Positions 17,954 to 26,947 of a DNA stretch of 64,000 bases are shown here, in pieces. The number at the start of each line of letters is the position of its first letter. The stretch's first letter is position 1. The position numbers were made by a program, and so were the translations under genes. The notes beneath the pieces are model-generated. The model was not told the origin of the DNA. It searched no databases and was given only the letters and a program-made list of their open reading frames with translations. The DNA is from Bermanella sp040371755 (GTDB lineage Bacteria > Pseudomonadota > Gammaproteobacteria > Pseudomonadales > Oceanobacteraceae): assembly GCF_040371755.1 (NCBI RefSeq), contig NZ_BAABWE010000010.1:93204-157203 (forward strand), read 5' to 3'.

Positions 17954-17970
17954 GCTCGCACTAGGCGAGC
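17954..17970. promoter_or_regulatory. Hairpin just upstream of the ilvI ribosome site
   Basis: Perfect 6-bp GC-rich stem GCTCGC / GCGAGC with a 5-base loop, about 25 bases before the ilvI GTG in the leader RNA. No T-run follows, so it does not look like a simple terminator. It could affect ribosome access. Confidence 0.4.
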
Positions 17971-18038
17971 GGGAAACTGATTGCAATAGGTTTGCTGACT
18001 TGTTAAACCATAGTCATAACTACCGCGCCGTACTGGTC

Positions 18039-18083
18039 TTACACCAGGATGTAACGGGTGATGAAGAACTTGTAGTTTTTCAC
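18039..18083 (-). CDS. Candidate ilvIH leader peptide ending Ile-Leu-Val
   Basis: A 14-codon frame in the ilvI leader: GTG start, then K-N-Y-K-F-F-I-T-R-Y-I-L-V and TAA. It ends with exactly the three amino acids whose synthesis ilvIH controls, as in attenuation leader peptides of amino-acid operons. Its stop codon sits in the loop of a perfect hairpin, CTGGT-gtaag-ACCAG (18033-18047). Nearly all codons end in C or G, unlike surrounding genes. No clear ribosome site precedes the GTG; the same frame is open upstream only to a TAG directly before it. The peptide is read from sequence and its role is inference. Confidence 0.45.
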   Translation of the reverse strand: MKNYKFFITRYILV

Positions 18084-18203
18084 CTAGATCGGCTGCATCT
18101 TAGGCAACCGATTCGAATTTGGCTGTGCTGAGGTCATCAGCTCAGAAAGATCTCCAAACGCCATAACGGGGGTGACCGTTGAGGGCTAAAATTTGGGGAG
18201 CTA

Positions 18204-18231
18204 ATTTTGACAGCACAGTGGCCTAAGTCAA
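18204..18231 (-). promoter_or_regulatory. Candidate ilvIH promoter
   Basis: On the minus strand TTGACT (18231-18226), a 16-base spacer and CAAAAT (18209-18204), the latter preceded by TGn (extended -10). It would give a leader of about 260 bases before ilvI. The -10 is imperfect. Confidence 0.35.
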
Positions 18232-18360
18232 GCCAAATCAGGCTTATAGCCTTGATTTTGCTTGACATTTACCGCTTTCAGCAGCTCGTGCTTTGCTTTT
18301 GTGCAAAAACGGGTAGAGTAACTGGCCTAAAACTTAAAAAACGCCATAAGAAAGAAAAAA

Positions 18361-18813
18361 ATGCGCTTAATAACCCTACTTTTTACCCTGATTTTTGTCG
18401 TATTTGCACATGCCGGTCAGGTTTATAAATGGACTGATGAAAGCGGTCAAACCCATTTCTCACAGTTCCCGCCTGCGCAAACTCAAGCTGACAAAGTTGA
18501 AGTTAATGCACCATCAAGTTCTAAAAATGCAGCTGCGGCCAATGAAAAACTGCAAAAAGTCCGACAGCAGTTGCAAGAACAAGCGGTAGATCGTGTCACT
18601 GAAAGTGAAGATGAAAAGCTTGCGGCTCTAGAGGAGCAGCGCATGGCTGAAAACTGCAAAAAAGCAAAACAAAGACTGCTCGACCTCAAAAACAATGGCC
18701 GTATATTTAAAACCCTAGAGAATGGCGAACGCGAATGGTATGACGAAAAAGGTCGAGCCAATCTCATCGCTAATGCACAAAAAGACGTGGATAAATACTG
18801 CTCTAAAAAATAA
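18361..18813 (+). CDS. DUF4124-domain periplasmic protein
   Basis: 150 residues. A signal peptide (1-18, cleavage after FAHA) is followed by 'GQVYKWTDESGQTHFSQFPP', the DUF4124 signature, then a charged coiled-coil-like region (about 55-115) rich in Glu/Lys/Gln. Such proteins are common in the gammaproteobacterial periplasm and functionally uncharacterised. A TTGACA lies about 95 bases upstream at 18262-18267, without a good -10. The C-terminus ends two lysines after a lone Cys. Confidence 0.8.
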   Translation: MRLITLLFTLIFVVFAHAGQVYKWTDESGQTHFSQFPPAQTQADKVEVNAPSSSKNAAAANEKLQKVRQQLQEQAVDRVTESEDEKLAALEEQRMAENCKKAKQRLLDLKNNGRIFKTLENGEREWYDEKGRANLIANAQKDVDKYCSKK

Positions 18814-18836
18814 GTAACTACTGGTCTCTGGTTAAC

Positions 18837-19571
18837 TTAGTCCGCTAACCAGATGCAACTGGCCATTCTTCCGGTAACCCCGTCACGGCGGTAACTGAAA
18901 AAACGCTGGGGTTCTGTGAAGGTACAAAACTCCCCGCCATAAATTTGTGTAACACCAACTAACGACAAGCGAAACCGAGCAAGACCATATAAATCGGCTA
19001 ACCATTTACCGTCTCTGTGTGTCGGTTTGAAATACACTTGTGCCTCTGGTTGTTTATCACAAAACCCCTGTTTTACCTCTTCACCCACTTCAAATGCAGT
19101 GGGACCAATGGCTGGGCCAAGCCAAGCCATGACACTCGAAGCTTGCTCAAAACGGGCAACGGTTTGCTCTAAAATACCGTCTAACAAACCACGCCAACCG
19201 GCATGTGCAGCGGCTACTTGAGTACCCTGAGCATTGCAAAATAACACAGGTAAGCAATCGGCCGTCATGACAGTACACACTTGGTTTGGATTGTGTGCAA
19301 ACGCACCATCAGCATCGCATACACCTTGATACTCACTGGCATCCACAAGATCCACACCATGAACTTGGTTCAACCAAAGTGGCTCAGAAGGTAGCTTAGA
19401 ACGCAAATTCAGACGGTTTTGCTTAACTGAATGCTCATCATCCCCAACATGGGCCCCAAGATTATTTGAATCATAAGGAGCTACACTGACACCTTGCATG
19501 CGAGTGGTTGATAACGCTTTTACGTTTCTAGGTGCTGGCCAGTCTGGGGTAAACCAAGATTGGTTGGACAT
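18837..19571 (-). CDS. pgeF: Peptidoglycan editing factor / laccase-domain protein (YfiH)
   Basis: 244 residues of the Cu-oxidase_4 (YfiH/PgeF) fold. Metal-site motifs are visible: 'NQVHGVDLVDA', 'MTADCLPVLFCN' and 'AAAHAGWRGLLDGILEQTV', providing the His/Cys/His ligands. PgeF removes misincorporated amino acids from muropeptide precursors, and YfiH proteins were also described as polyphenol oxidases. The gene overlaps the rluD stop by one base, the order seen beside rluD in Pseudomonas and E. coli. Confidence 0.92.
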   Translation of the reverse strand: MSNQSWFTPDWPAPRNVKALSTTRMQGVSVAPYDSNNLGAHVGDDEHSVKQNRLNLRSKLPSEPLWLNQVHGVDLVDASEYQGVCDADGAFAHNPNQVCTVMTADCLPVLFCNAQGTQVAAAHAGWRGLLDGILEQTVARFEQASSVMAWLGPAIGPTAFEVGEEVKQGFCDKQPEAQVYFKPTHRDGKWLADLYGLARFRLSLVGVTQIYGGEFCTFTEPQRFFSYRRDGVTGRMASCIWLAD

Positions 19572-20542
19572 TAATAGTCTGCTCCGCCATGGGTTTGAGC
19601 GTCGTACCTTAGCTCATCCAGCAGCTCTTCAAAGTCTTCTGGTAATTCCACTTCCCAGCTCACTTCTTTATTAGTTTTAGGGTGAATCAGGGTTAGCTTT
19701 CTCGCGTGTAATGCTTGCCGTGGAAATTCCCGAAGCACGTCTCTTAATTCATGGCTCACCCCTTTTGGTAAACGTACTTTGCCACCGTAAGTGGGGTCGC
19801 CAACCAAAGGATGTTGAATATGAGCCATGTGCACGCGAATTTGGTGAGTCCGGCCGGTTTCAAGCTTTACTCTTACGTGGGTATGAGTTGGAAACTTTTC
19901 GATGACTCGGTAATGAGTGACGGCCTCTTTACCAGTTGGGTGAACCGCCATTTTTGTTCGATCCTTTAAGTGACGGGCAATCGGTTCTTTCACTGTGCCA
20001 CCGCCAGTGATAGCCCCTTGTAGAACGGCCTCGTATTCACGGCCCATCTCACGGCTTTGCAATTGCTCTACTAGGTGGTTTTGCGCTTGTAACGTTTTCG
20101 CTACCACCATCAATCCAGTAGTGTCTTTATCTAAACGATGCACAATACCCGCACGTGGAATATTTTGTAGGTCAGGGCAATGATGCAATAATCCATTTAA
20201 TAAGGTTCCAGTAAGGTTACCCGCTGCAGGGTGGACCACTAAATTCATGGGTTTATTGATGACCATTATATGGTCATCTTCATAGACGATTGGAAACTCA
20301 ATAGGCTCTGGCAGCCATTCTCCCTCAGCTTGAGTCACAACATCTAGTTTGAGTAACTCTCCGCCCACCAGCTTTTCTTTGGCTTTACGAGCCTCGCCAT
20401 CTACCAATAATTTACCGTCTTTGATCCAAGTTTGCAGACGAGCACGGCTGAAATCAGGAAATAAAGTGGCAGCGATATGATCAAAACGCTTATTTCCCAG
20501 TTCATCTGGGACAGTTAAGCTAAGCTGAATTTGTTCGGACAT
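19571..20542 (-). CDS. rluD: 23S rRNA pseudouridine(1911/1915/1917) synthase
   Basis: 323 residues. The N-terminal S4 RNA-binding domain (about 18-75: 'SRARLQTWIKDGKLLVDGEARKAK') precedes the RluA-type catalytic domain with 'GIVHRLDKDTTGLMVVAKT', whose Asp is the nucleophile, and 'GRTHQIRVHMAHIQHPLVGDPTYGG'. It modifies helix 69 of 23S rRNA. It is divergent from bamD, exactly as in E. coli and Pseudomonas, which supports the RluD rather than RluC assignment. Confidence 0.95.
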   Translation of the reverse strand: MSEQIQLSLTVPDELGNKRFDHIAATLFPDFSRARLQTWIKDGKLLVDGEARKAKEKLVGGELLKLDVVTQAEGEWLPEPIEFPIVYEDDHIMVINKPMNLVVHPAAGNLTGTLLNGLLHHCPDLQNIPRAGIVHRLDKDTTGLMVVAKTLQAQNHLVEQLQSREMGREYEAVLQGAITGGGTVKEPIARHLKDRTKMAVHPTGKEAVTHYRVIEKFPTHTHVRVKLETGRTHQIRVHMAHIQHPLVGDPTYGGKVRLPKGVSHELRDVLREFPRQALHARKLTLIHPKTNKEVSWEVELPEDFEELLDELRYDAQTHGGADY

Positions 20543-20717
20543 GTATTAACCTTTGAACTAACACAGGTATTGGGCATCTCACCATATTACTTACTCTAGA
20601 CAAAAATCTTAGGTCTCATTGCGTAAGTAGCCTTGGTGAATGGCGCGCCCTGTGGTTAAATTGCGCGCTGACATTACAATAACAGACAACATTTTGAAGA
20701 TTATATCAGATAGCCCT

Positions 20718-21536
20718 ATGCGAATTCTCTTGATCCTTCTGGCCAGTTTCATTTTAGTGGCCTGCTCAAACAGTCAAAAACGCCCAAATGAATTAACTGA
20801 GCGTGAAATATACCAAAAAGCCATAGAAGCTATAGAGAGTGAAAACTACTTTTTAGCCGTTGAAACCCTACAAGAGCTAGAAAACCAATACCCTTTTGGT
20901 AACTACAGCGAACAAGCCCAGCTAGAAATGATCTTCGCTCAATACAGCGCACAAGAACTTGAAGGGGCCCGTGCCAGTGCTGAACGTTTTATTCGCCTAC
21001 ACCCTGAGAATTCTAACGTTGATTATGCTTACTATCTAAAAGCCTTAAGTACCTATGAGTTAGGGCTAAGTCTAGTTGAACGTTATTTTGCAGATGACGA
21101 ATCACAAAGAGACCCTCAACCGGCCCGTGAATCTTTTCAAGAGTTTAGCGAGTTAATTCAAAAGTTTCCTGAAAGTGAATACGCCGCAGACGCTCGCCAG
21201 CGCATGATTTATTTGCGTGACCGTCTTGCTCAGAATGAAGTTCATGTGGCAAATTATTATTTGAAACGCCATGCCTACCTAGCAGCCGCTAATCGTGGCA
21301 AGGTCATCGTGGAAAGCTATCAAGGCACCTCTCACGTGGCCGATGGCTTGGCCATTATGGTGGAAGCCTATGAGCTACTTGATCAACAGGATCTTGCCAA
21401 TAAGAGTTTAGCCGTATTAAAAGCCAACTTTCCACAGCATAAACAACTAAGCAATGGGACGTTTGAACACAGTGGCTGGGCACAAAAAGACCGCAAGAGC
21501 ATTTGGAATGTCATTACACTAGGTTTGATTGATTAG
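20718..21536 (+). CDS. bamD: Outer membrane assembly lipoprotein BamD
   Basis: 272 residues from the ATG at 20718; the frame is open further upstream to 20640, but only this start gives a lipoprotein signal (MRILLILLASFILVAC, lipobox LVAC with Cys16). The mature part is a TPR solenoid (about 30-240: 'AIEAIESENYFLAVETLQELENQYPFGNYSEQAQLEMIFAQY'). BamD is the essential lipoprotein partner of BamA in beta-barrel insertion. It is divergent from rluD and followed by a terminator. Confidence 0.93.
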   Translation: MRILLILLASFILVACSNSQKRPNELTEREIYQKAIEAIESENYFLAVETLQELENQYPFGNYSEQAQLEMIFAQYSAQELEGARASAERFIRLHPENSNVDYAYYLKALSTYELGLSLVERYFADDESQRDPQPARESFQEFSELIQKFPESEYAADARQRMIYLRDRLAQNEVHVANYYLKRHAYLAAANRGKVIVESYQGTSHVADGLAIMVEAYELLDQQDLANKSLAVLKANFPQHKQLSNGTFEHSGWAQKDRKSIWNVITLGLID

Positions 21537-21554
21537 AAATAACCTTTCACATGA

Positions 21555-21591
21555 ACACAAAAAAAACGGCTTTTGCCGGTTTTTTTTGTGT
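21555..21591. terminator. Bidirectional rho-independent terminator
   Basis: CGGC-tttt-GCCG stem flanked by long A- and T-tracts (ACACAAAAAAAA ... TTTTTTTTGTGT), between convergent bamD and nadE. Confidence 0.8.
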
Positions 21592-21603
21592 TTTTAAGCA
21601 ACA

Positions 21604-23238
21604 TTAATGGCCAATTCTCCAACCATTAGTGATTGGGTATCGGCGATCCCGCCCAAAACCACGCTGAGTTAAGCGCACTCCAACAGGAGCCTGCCTGCGT
21701 TTGTACTCATTTACATCCACCAAACGTAGCACACGGCGAACGTCTTCTTCAGTAAAACCTTTACCTATGATGCTGGTGGCGCTTTGATCTTCCTCAATAT
21801 ACAAACGTAAAATTTCATCTAACACTGGATATGGCGGCAAGGAATCTTCATCCACTTGGTCGGGTGCTAGTTCAGCCGACGGGGGACGTGAAATCACCCT
21901 TGGTGGAATCACTTCTTCAATGGTATTTCGGTATTTAGATAGCTCAAATACCAAGGTTTTATACACATCTTTTAACACACCATAACCCCCTGCCATATCG
22001 CCATACAAGGTGGCATAACCCACGGCCATTTCACTTTTATTACCCGTAGTTAACACCATGTAGCCTTTTTTATTACTCATGGCCATCAACATCACACCAC
22101 GACAACGGCTTTGCAGGTTTTCTTCTGTAGTATCGACTTTTGTGCCCTCAAATTCATCCGCGAGAATATCCATGAAACTGTTATACATGGACTCAATAGG
22201 CAGGACTTTATAAGGCACACTTAAACGATTGGCTTGATCTTCTGCATCGTGAAGGCTCATTTGAGAGGTGTATTTAAACGGCATCATCACCGCCTCTACC
22301 CTATCTTTGCCCAATGCATCCACCGCCACAGCTAATGTCAGTCCGGAGTCGATTCCGCCTGATAACCCGAGCAATACCCCTTTGAAGCCGTTTTTATTAA
22401 CATAATCACGAACCCCTAGTACCAATGCCGAATAAATAGAAGCTAAGCGTTCTTGCTCTGGTTTAATTACACCTACAATATTTGAACAACTTTGATTAGA
22501 AAAATTAAGCTCAACAATTTCATGACTTTCTTCAAAACAGGAAGAAAAGGCCTTTAACTCACCCTTCGCATCCACCACCATGGAGCCACCGTCAAACACT
22601 AGCTCATCTTGGCCACCCACTAAATTCACATAAACAATGGGCATCCGCCCTTGCTGGGCACGCTGTTTTAATAGGTCTTTACGGTGTTGAGTTTTATCAA
22701 TATGGAAAGGAGAGGCATTTAGGTTCAACATGCAAGCCGCGCCGTTAGCCTTAGCCGCGGCCATAACATCCTCTTGCCAGATGTCTTCACAGATACTAAT
22801 TGCACACGAAACCCCTTTGATGCTGACCACACCAAACTCGCTACCTTCTGCAAAGTAACGTTTTTCATCAAACACCTGATAATTGGGTAATGCATGCTTG
22901 GCGTATTCATAAAGGCACTGACCTTTGAAATACACACCCGCCATATTGAACAATTTACCATTTACCCGTTTAGGGTAACCAAGCACCATGTAAATAGGCA
23001 ATTGAGCCGCCAAGATGTTCGCTAACGCTTCGTTTATTCGAACATCAAGGCTAGGCCGTAATAATAAATCTTCTGGAGGGTATCCCGTCAAGGTCAACTC
23101 TGGGAATACCACCACATCAGCGCTCTGCTCAACAGCGTGCTGAGCACTGGCCAAAACCTTGTTTTCATTGCCTGAAATATCACCAACTAACAAGTCAATC
23201 TGAGCTAAACAGACCTTAAGAGTTTGTTCGGACACCAT
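21604..23238 (-). CDS. nadE: Glutamine-dependent NAD+ synthase
   Basis: 544 residues, two domains. The N-terminal nitrilase-type glutaminase (about 5-255) has its catalytic Cys in 'CAISICEDIWQED' and Glu in 'VVFPELTLTGYPPEDLL'. The C-terminal NAD synthase carries the PP-loop 'LGLSGGIDSGLTLAV' and 'VLTTGNKSEMAVGYATLYGDMAGG'. It amidates nicotinic acid adenine dinucleotide to NAD+ using ATP and glutamine-derived ammonia. It lies between bamD and pilS. Confidence 0.95.
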   Translation of the reverse strand: MVSEQTLKVCLAQIDLLVGDISGNENKVLASAQHAVEQSADVVVFPELTLTGYPPEDLLLRPSLDVRINEALANILAAQLPIYMVLGYPKRVNGKLFNMAGVYFKGQCLYEYAKHALPNYQVFDEKRYFAEGSEFGVVSIKGVSCAISICEDIWQEDVMAAAKANGAACMLNLNASPFHIDKTQHRKDLLKQRAQQGRMPIVYVNLVGGQDELVFDGGSMVVDAKGELKAFSSCFEESHEIVELNFSNQSCSNIVGVIKPEQERLASIYSALVLGVRDYVNKNGFKGVLLGLSGGIDSGLTLAVAVDALGKDRVEAVMMPFKYTSQMSLHDAEDQANRLSVPYKVLPIESMYNSFMDILADEFEGTKVDTTEENLQSRCRGVMLMAMSNKKGYMVLTTGNKSEMAVGYATLYGDMAGGYGVLKDVYKTLVFELSKYRNTIEEVIPPRVISRPPSAELAPDQVDEDSLPPYPVLDEILRLYIEEDQSATSIIGKGFTEEDVRRVLRLVDVNEYKRRQAPVGVRLTQRGFGRDRRYPITNGWRIGH

Positions 23239-23311
23239 TACTACCTTGATTCAAACCACTAAAGCCCCGTATTCTGCGAGAATTGAAAACATTGAGCAAT
23301 GAATAAATCAT

Positions 23312-24859
23312 ATGAATCTCACCATACACCGGCAGTCGGTCACTCAATTTTATGGGTATTTCACCCTAGGATTAGCGTTTTTATTTCTGGGATTTTACCT
23401 ATTTGAAGAACGCATCAATTGGTGGCAGGCAGATTCATTAAAGGTATTACCGATTATTTTAGGTGGCTATTTGGCATTGTCTATAGCGATTATTCAGCAT
23501 TCAAATAAACACGATATATTTGAAATGGACTCGCTGCTACCCTATCAACTATTTGAAATCCTCATTATGGGGTTTTTAATGATTTATATTGCCCCAAAAC
23601 AGCAAGATCTAGCCTTGCTGTTATTATTTCATGTTGGGATAGGCAATCTATTAGTTTCTAAGCTTTACGGTTACTTATTAGCCGCAATGGCTACTATTAT
23701 GGTACTAACTCAAGGCTTCCTTCATCCTGACGATATCACCGACCGGATTGTATCTGGTTCATTCATTTGTATTTCGTTCTTCATTGAAGCCTTAATAATT
23801 CAAACCCTAAGCTCCAGCTTAACTGAAGCACAAACCCAAGCAGTAGAAACCCAGTCTCAATTAGACAGTGCCGCCAAACTTAACGATTTAATTATTGAAA
23901 GAATGCACACAGGTGTGTGTGTGGTGAATAAAGCAGGCCAAATCTTGCGTATCAATCGAGCAGCACAAGAAAGGTTAAATAATATTCAGCCCTATGAATT
24001 CATACCTTCACGGGTCATTGAGCGATTTAATTATTGGTTAGAGTACGACCTGCAAAATGAATCTCAAATACAATTAAACCCCAATGACGTCCAATCCACT
24101 GCATTTGTTTTTTTTGCCAGTATTGATGAAAACAGCACTCTTGTATTTATCGAAAACAAAGACACGGTAATACGTAAAGCCCATCAATTTAAACTAAACT
24201 CCCTTGCAAGGATGGCTGCCAGTATAGCCCATGAAATACGCAACCCCCTTAATGCGGTGAGTCATGCAGCTCAATTATTAGTCGAGAATCCTGAGCTTTC
24301 ATCTGAAGACCAAAGACTATGTGACATCATTTTAAATCATTGCACCCGCATGGATTCAATTATTCAAAATGTTATGCAAATTAGTAAGCGGAGCCCGTCT
24401 GAACTGCAATGGATTCAATTAGAAAAATGGTTAAAAGATACCACCCTCGAATTAAGTCAAGAATTTAATTGTACGTTTAAAATTAACGGCCCTGCTTTTG
24501 AAGTACGCTTTGACCCAAGCCAACTGCGGCAAGTTCTACTGAACCTTACGCAAAATGCCTGCCGTTATGGTAAAGCGCAAGAAAGTAACGGTATTACTAT
24601 TTTACTATCCAAAGAAAACCAACGCCCATGTTTAAGTTTCATTGATTCAGGGGATGGTATTTCAGAGCAAGCTCTTGAGTATCTTTACGAGCCGTTTTAC
24701 ACCACATCGGCCAGTGGTACAGGTTTAGGATTATACTTAATCAAAGAGCTATGTGAGGCGAATCACGCCGAAATACGATATGATTCAAACTACAAACAAG
24801 GTGCCAAATTCGACATATTTTTTGCCTTTGATTTTGCAAAAGAAAGGGGTAAGTTATGA
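23312..24859 (+). CDS. pilS: Type IV pilus sensor histidine kinase
   Basis: 515 residues. Six hydrophobic N-terminal segments (about 13-170) anchor it in the inner membrane, then a PAS region (about 190-285, 'VCVVNKAGQILRINRAAQERL'), the H-box 'MAASIAHEIRNPLNAVSHAAQLL' and an HATPase domain with 'NLTQNACRYG' and 'GTGLGLYLIKELCEAN'. PilS senses pilin levels in P. aeruginosa and controls pilA through PilR. It overlaps pilR by four bases. pilA itself is not in the window. Confidence 0.92.
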   Translation: MNLTIHRQSVTQFYGYFTLGLAFLFLGFYLFEERINWWQADSLKVLPIILGGYLALSIAIIQHSNKHDIFEMDSLLPYQLFEILIMGFLMIYIAPKQQDLALLLLFHVGIGNLLVSKLYGYLLAAMATIMVLTQGFLHPDDITDRIVSGSFICISFFIEALIIQTLSSSLTEAQTQAVETQSQLDSAAKLNDLIIERMHTGVCVVNKAGQILRINRAAQERLNNIQPYEFIPSRVIERFNYWLEYDLQNESQIQLNPNDVQSTAFVFFASIDENSTLVFIENKDTVIRKAHQFKLNSLARMAASIAHEIRNPLNAVSHAAQLLVENPELSSEDQRLCDIILNHCTRMDSIIQNVMQISKRSPSELQWIQLEKWLKDTTLELSQEFNCTFKINGPAFEVRFDPSQLRQVLLNLTQNACRYGKAQESNGITILLSKENQRPCLSFIDSGDGISEQALEYLYEPFYTTSASGTGLGLYLIKELCEANHAEIRYDSNYKQGAKFDIFFAFDFAKERGKL

Positions 24860-26196
24860 GCCAAATTTTAATAGTAGATGATGAACCGGATATTCTTGAA
24901 CTGTTATCCATGACCATTCATCGTTTAGGCTTACAGTGCATTACAGCCTGCTCTATTGCGGATGCCAAACATCAACTCAGCACTCAAAATTTTGACCTAT
25001 GCCTAACTGATATGCGCTTACCTGATGGCTCCGGTTTAGACTTAGTAGCCGACATGCAAACCCAACATCCAAACACGCCCGTGGTTGTGATTACCGCCTA
25101 CGGAAGTGTTGAAGTGGCTATTGAAGCCATGAAAGAAGGCGCTTTTGACTTTTTAGCTAAACCTATCGAACTCGACAAACTAAAGTCTGTGATTCGTACC
25201 GCCCTTGCTTTAGATACTCCTGAAACTGTCGCTAAAAGTGAATCCTTATTACCCAATATTATTGGGCAATCTACAGCTATCATAGAACTGAAACAACAAA
25301 TTCAAAAAGTAGCTCGAAGCCATGCTCCCGTATTTATTAATGGTGAATCCGGCTCAGGAAAAGAGCTGGTTGCCCGTGCAATCCATCAACTTGGCCCCAG
25401 AAAAGATCAACCATTTATCCCTGTCAATTGTGGTGCAATCCCATCTGAATTAATGGAAAGTGAGTTTTTTGGTCATCGCAAAGGGGCCTTTACTGGTGCG
25501 ACTCAAAATAAAGATGGTTTTTTTCATGCCGCCAATGGAGGCACCTTATTTTTAGACGAAGTAGCTGACCTGCCATTAACCATGCAAGTCAAATTACTAA
25601 GAGCCATTCAGGAAAACGTCGTTAGACCCGTTGGTAGTGAAAATGAAGAAAAAGTCGATATCCGAATCTTATCGGCCAGCCATAAAGATCTACACGAAGA
25701 AGTACAAAATCAAAACTTCCGTGAAGATTTATTCTACCGCCTAGACGTTATCAATCTACAGGTTCCATCTTTAAGAGCAAGACAAAGTGATATCCGTATA
25801 CTCACCGAGCATATCATTCAGCGGCTTAGTGACTCCTTGGGCGTTAAAGATATTCAGTTAAGCTCTGACGCTGAAAATGCTCTGCAAGGCTACCATTTTC
25901 CGGGCAACATTCGAGAGCTTGAAAACATCTTACAACGTGCCATGACCCTCATGGACGGTCATGTTATTCATTTAAAAGATTTGGCATTAAAATCAACTAC
26001 TAGCAACGAAAATTCAAGCCCATTAGTTGAATTTAAACCAGGACAAAGCCTAGAAGACTACCTTGAAGATATAGAGCGTGAAATACTCACCCAAACCCTT
26101 GAGCAATGTCGCTGGAATAAAACAGCCGCCGCCGAGCAATTAGGCATGAGCTTTCGTTCCATGCGCTATCGACTTAAAAAACTGAACATCGATTAA
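24856..26196 (+). CDS. pilR: Sigma-54-dependent response regulator PilR
   Basis: 446 residues. The receiver domain has phosphoacceptor Asp52 (LTDMRLPDGSG). The AAA+ domain has Walker A GESGSGKE at 163-170 and the sigma-54 contact motif GAFTGA at 210-215. A C-terminal Fis-type helix-turn-helix ('WNKTAAAEQLGMSFRSMRYRLKKL') binds DNA. It activates sigma-54 promoters, classically pilA. Its position after pilS and before fimT matches Pseudomonas. Confidence 0.95.
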   Translation: MSQILIVDDEPDILELLSMTIHRLGLQCITACSIADAKHQLSTQNFDLCLTDMRLPDGSGLDLVADMQTQHPNTPVVVITAYGSVEVAIEAMKEGAFDFLAKPIELDKLKSVIRTALALDTPETVAKSESLLPNIIGQSTAIIELKQQIQKVARSHAPVFINGESGSGKELVARAIHQLGPRKDQPFIPVNCGAIPSELMESEFFGHRKGAFTGATQNKDGFFHAANGGTLFLDEVADLPLTMQVKLLRAIQENVVRPVGSENEEKVDIRILSASHKDLHEEVQNQNFREDLFYRLDVINLQVPSLRARQSDIRILTEHIIQRLSDSLGVKDIQLSSDAENALQGYHFPGNIRELENILQRAMTLMDGHVIHLKDLALKSTTSNENSSPLVEFKPGQSLEDYLEDIEREILTQTLEQCRWNKTAAAEQLGMSFRSMRYRLKKLNID

Positions 26197-26286
26197 TATT
26201 ATACTTTTTTCTAAGTGTAAATATTAATTGGCACGATAGACTAGAAACCTTCTCAAATTAACGCTGTTCTACATGGAGGTAAAACA

Positions 26287-26829
26287 GTGCGAGGATTCAC
26301 TCTACTTGAACTATTAGTGGCGATGACAATACTAGTCTCGTTTTTAGGTTTAGGGATTCCTAAGCTTAACCACTTCATTGACCGACATCAGGCCCATACA
26401 GATATTCTTACTTTGCGAAGGGTATTATTCCAAGCCAGATCCACCGCGCAACATACATCAAGCCATATTACGGTTTGTCCAACGCGACATAATGCTTGCT
26501 CTGATGACTGGCAAGATCCAATCCGAGTATTCCAAGACATCAACCTCAATAACATTCTCGACGAAGACGAAGTCATTTACTCCACCACAGATTTAAGCTC
26601 CAACATGGGATATTGGAAAAAGTCCAAAGCTAAGCAAAATTTCGTACGCTTTAACCCTTTAGGCCATGCCTTTTCCTCTGCTTCCACTTTTTTATATTGT
26701 CCATACTCTAAACACTATGAGCTGGCTAAAAGTATTATTATCAATTTTCAAGGACGCATTCGCATTGATGATTATTTGAACAGCAAAGGTTCCCCATATT
26801 CAAAATATCAACGCTATGCTTGTGAATAA
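26287..26829 (+). CDS. fimT: FimT-like pseudopilin (GspH/FimT family)
   Basis: 180 residues from GTG with a perfect GGAGGT six bases upstream. The type III prepilin signal is extremely short: MRG|FTLLELLVAMTILV, cleavage after Gly3, Glu5 of the mature protein present. The C-terminal GspH/FimT domain contains 'LRRVLFQARSTAQHTSSHITVCPTRHNACSDDWQDPIRVFQDINLNN'. Minor pseudopilin of the type IV pilus tip complex. It is separated from fimU by 118 bases, so it may have its own promoter, as in Pseudomonas. Confidence 0.88.
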   Translation: MRGFTLLELLVAMTILVSFLGLGIPKLNHFIDRHQAHTDILTLRRVLFQARSTAQHTSSHITVCPTRHNACSDDWQDPIRVFQDINLNNILDEDEVIYSTTDLSSNMGYWKKSKAKQNFVRFNPLGHAFSSASTFLYCPYSKHYELAKSIIINFQGRIRIDDYLNSKGSPYSKYQRYACE

Positions 26830-26892
26830 TTTACAAGTGTGAATTACGACACATTTGATGACATTTGCATTGCCAGCAAACCTTGAAAACAT

Positions 26893-26902
26893 ACCGTTAG
26901 TC
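26893..26902 (+). promoter_or_regulatory. AlgR-like box upstream of fimU
   Basis: ACCGTTAGTC matches the P. aeruginosa AlgR recognition sequence ACCGTTCGTC at 9 of 10 positions and lies 46 bases before the fimU start. In P. aeruginosa AlgR directly activates the fimU-pilVWXY1Y2E operon from such a site. A possible weak promoter, TTGCAT-17-AACATA, overlaps it. Confidence 0.4.
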
Positions 26903-26947
26903 CGTTTTGATTAGGCACCTGTTTATCTAAGGTCTTAAATAGAGCCT

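Noticed and set aside
17739..18131. 130-codon plus-strand frame over the ilvI start and leader
   Set aside because: Antisense to the conserved ilvI N-terminus and its leader; His/Arg-rich translation with no recognisable motif.
26193..26227. TTAATATT / AATATTAA inverted repeat after pilR as a terminator
   Set aside because: Purely AT stem with a long loop; too weak to call.
26229..26245. TGGCACG as a sigma-54 -24 element before fimT
   Set aside because: No GC at the matching -12 position; PilR's usual target pilA is not here.
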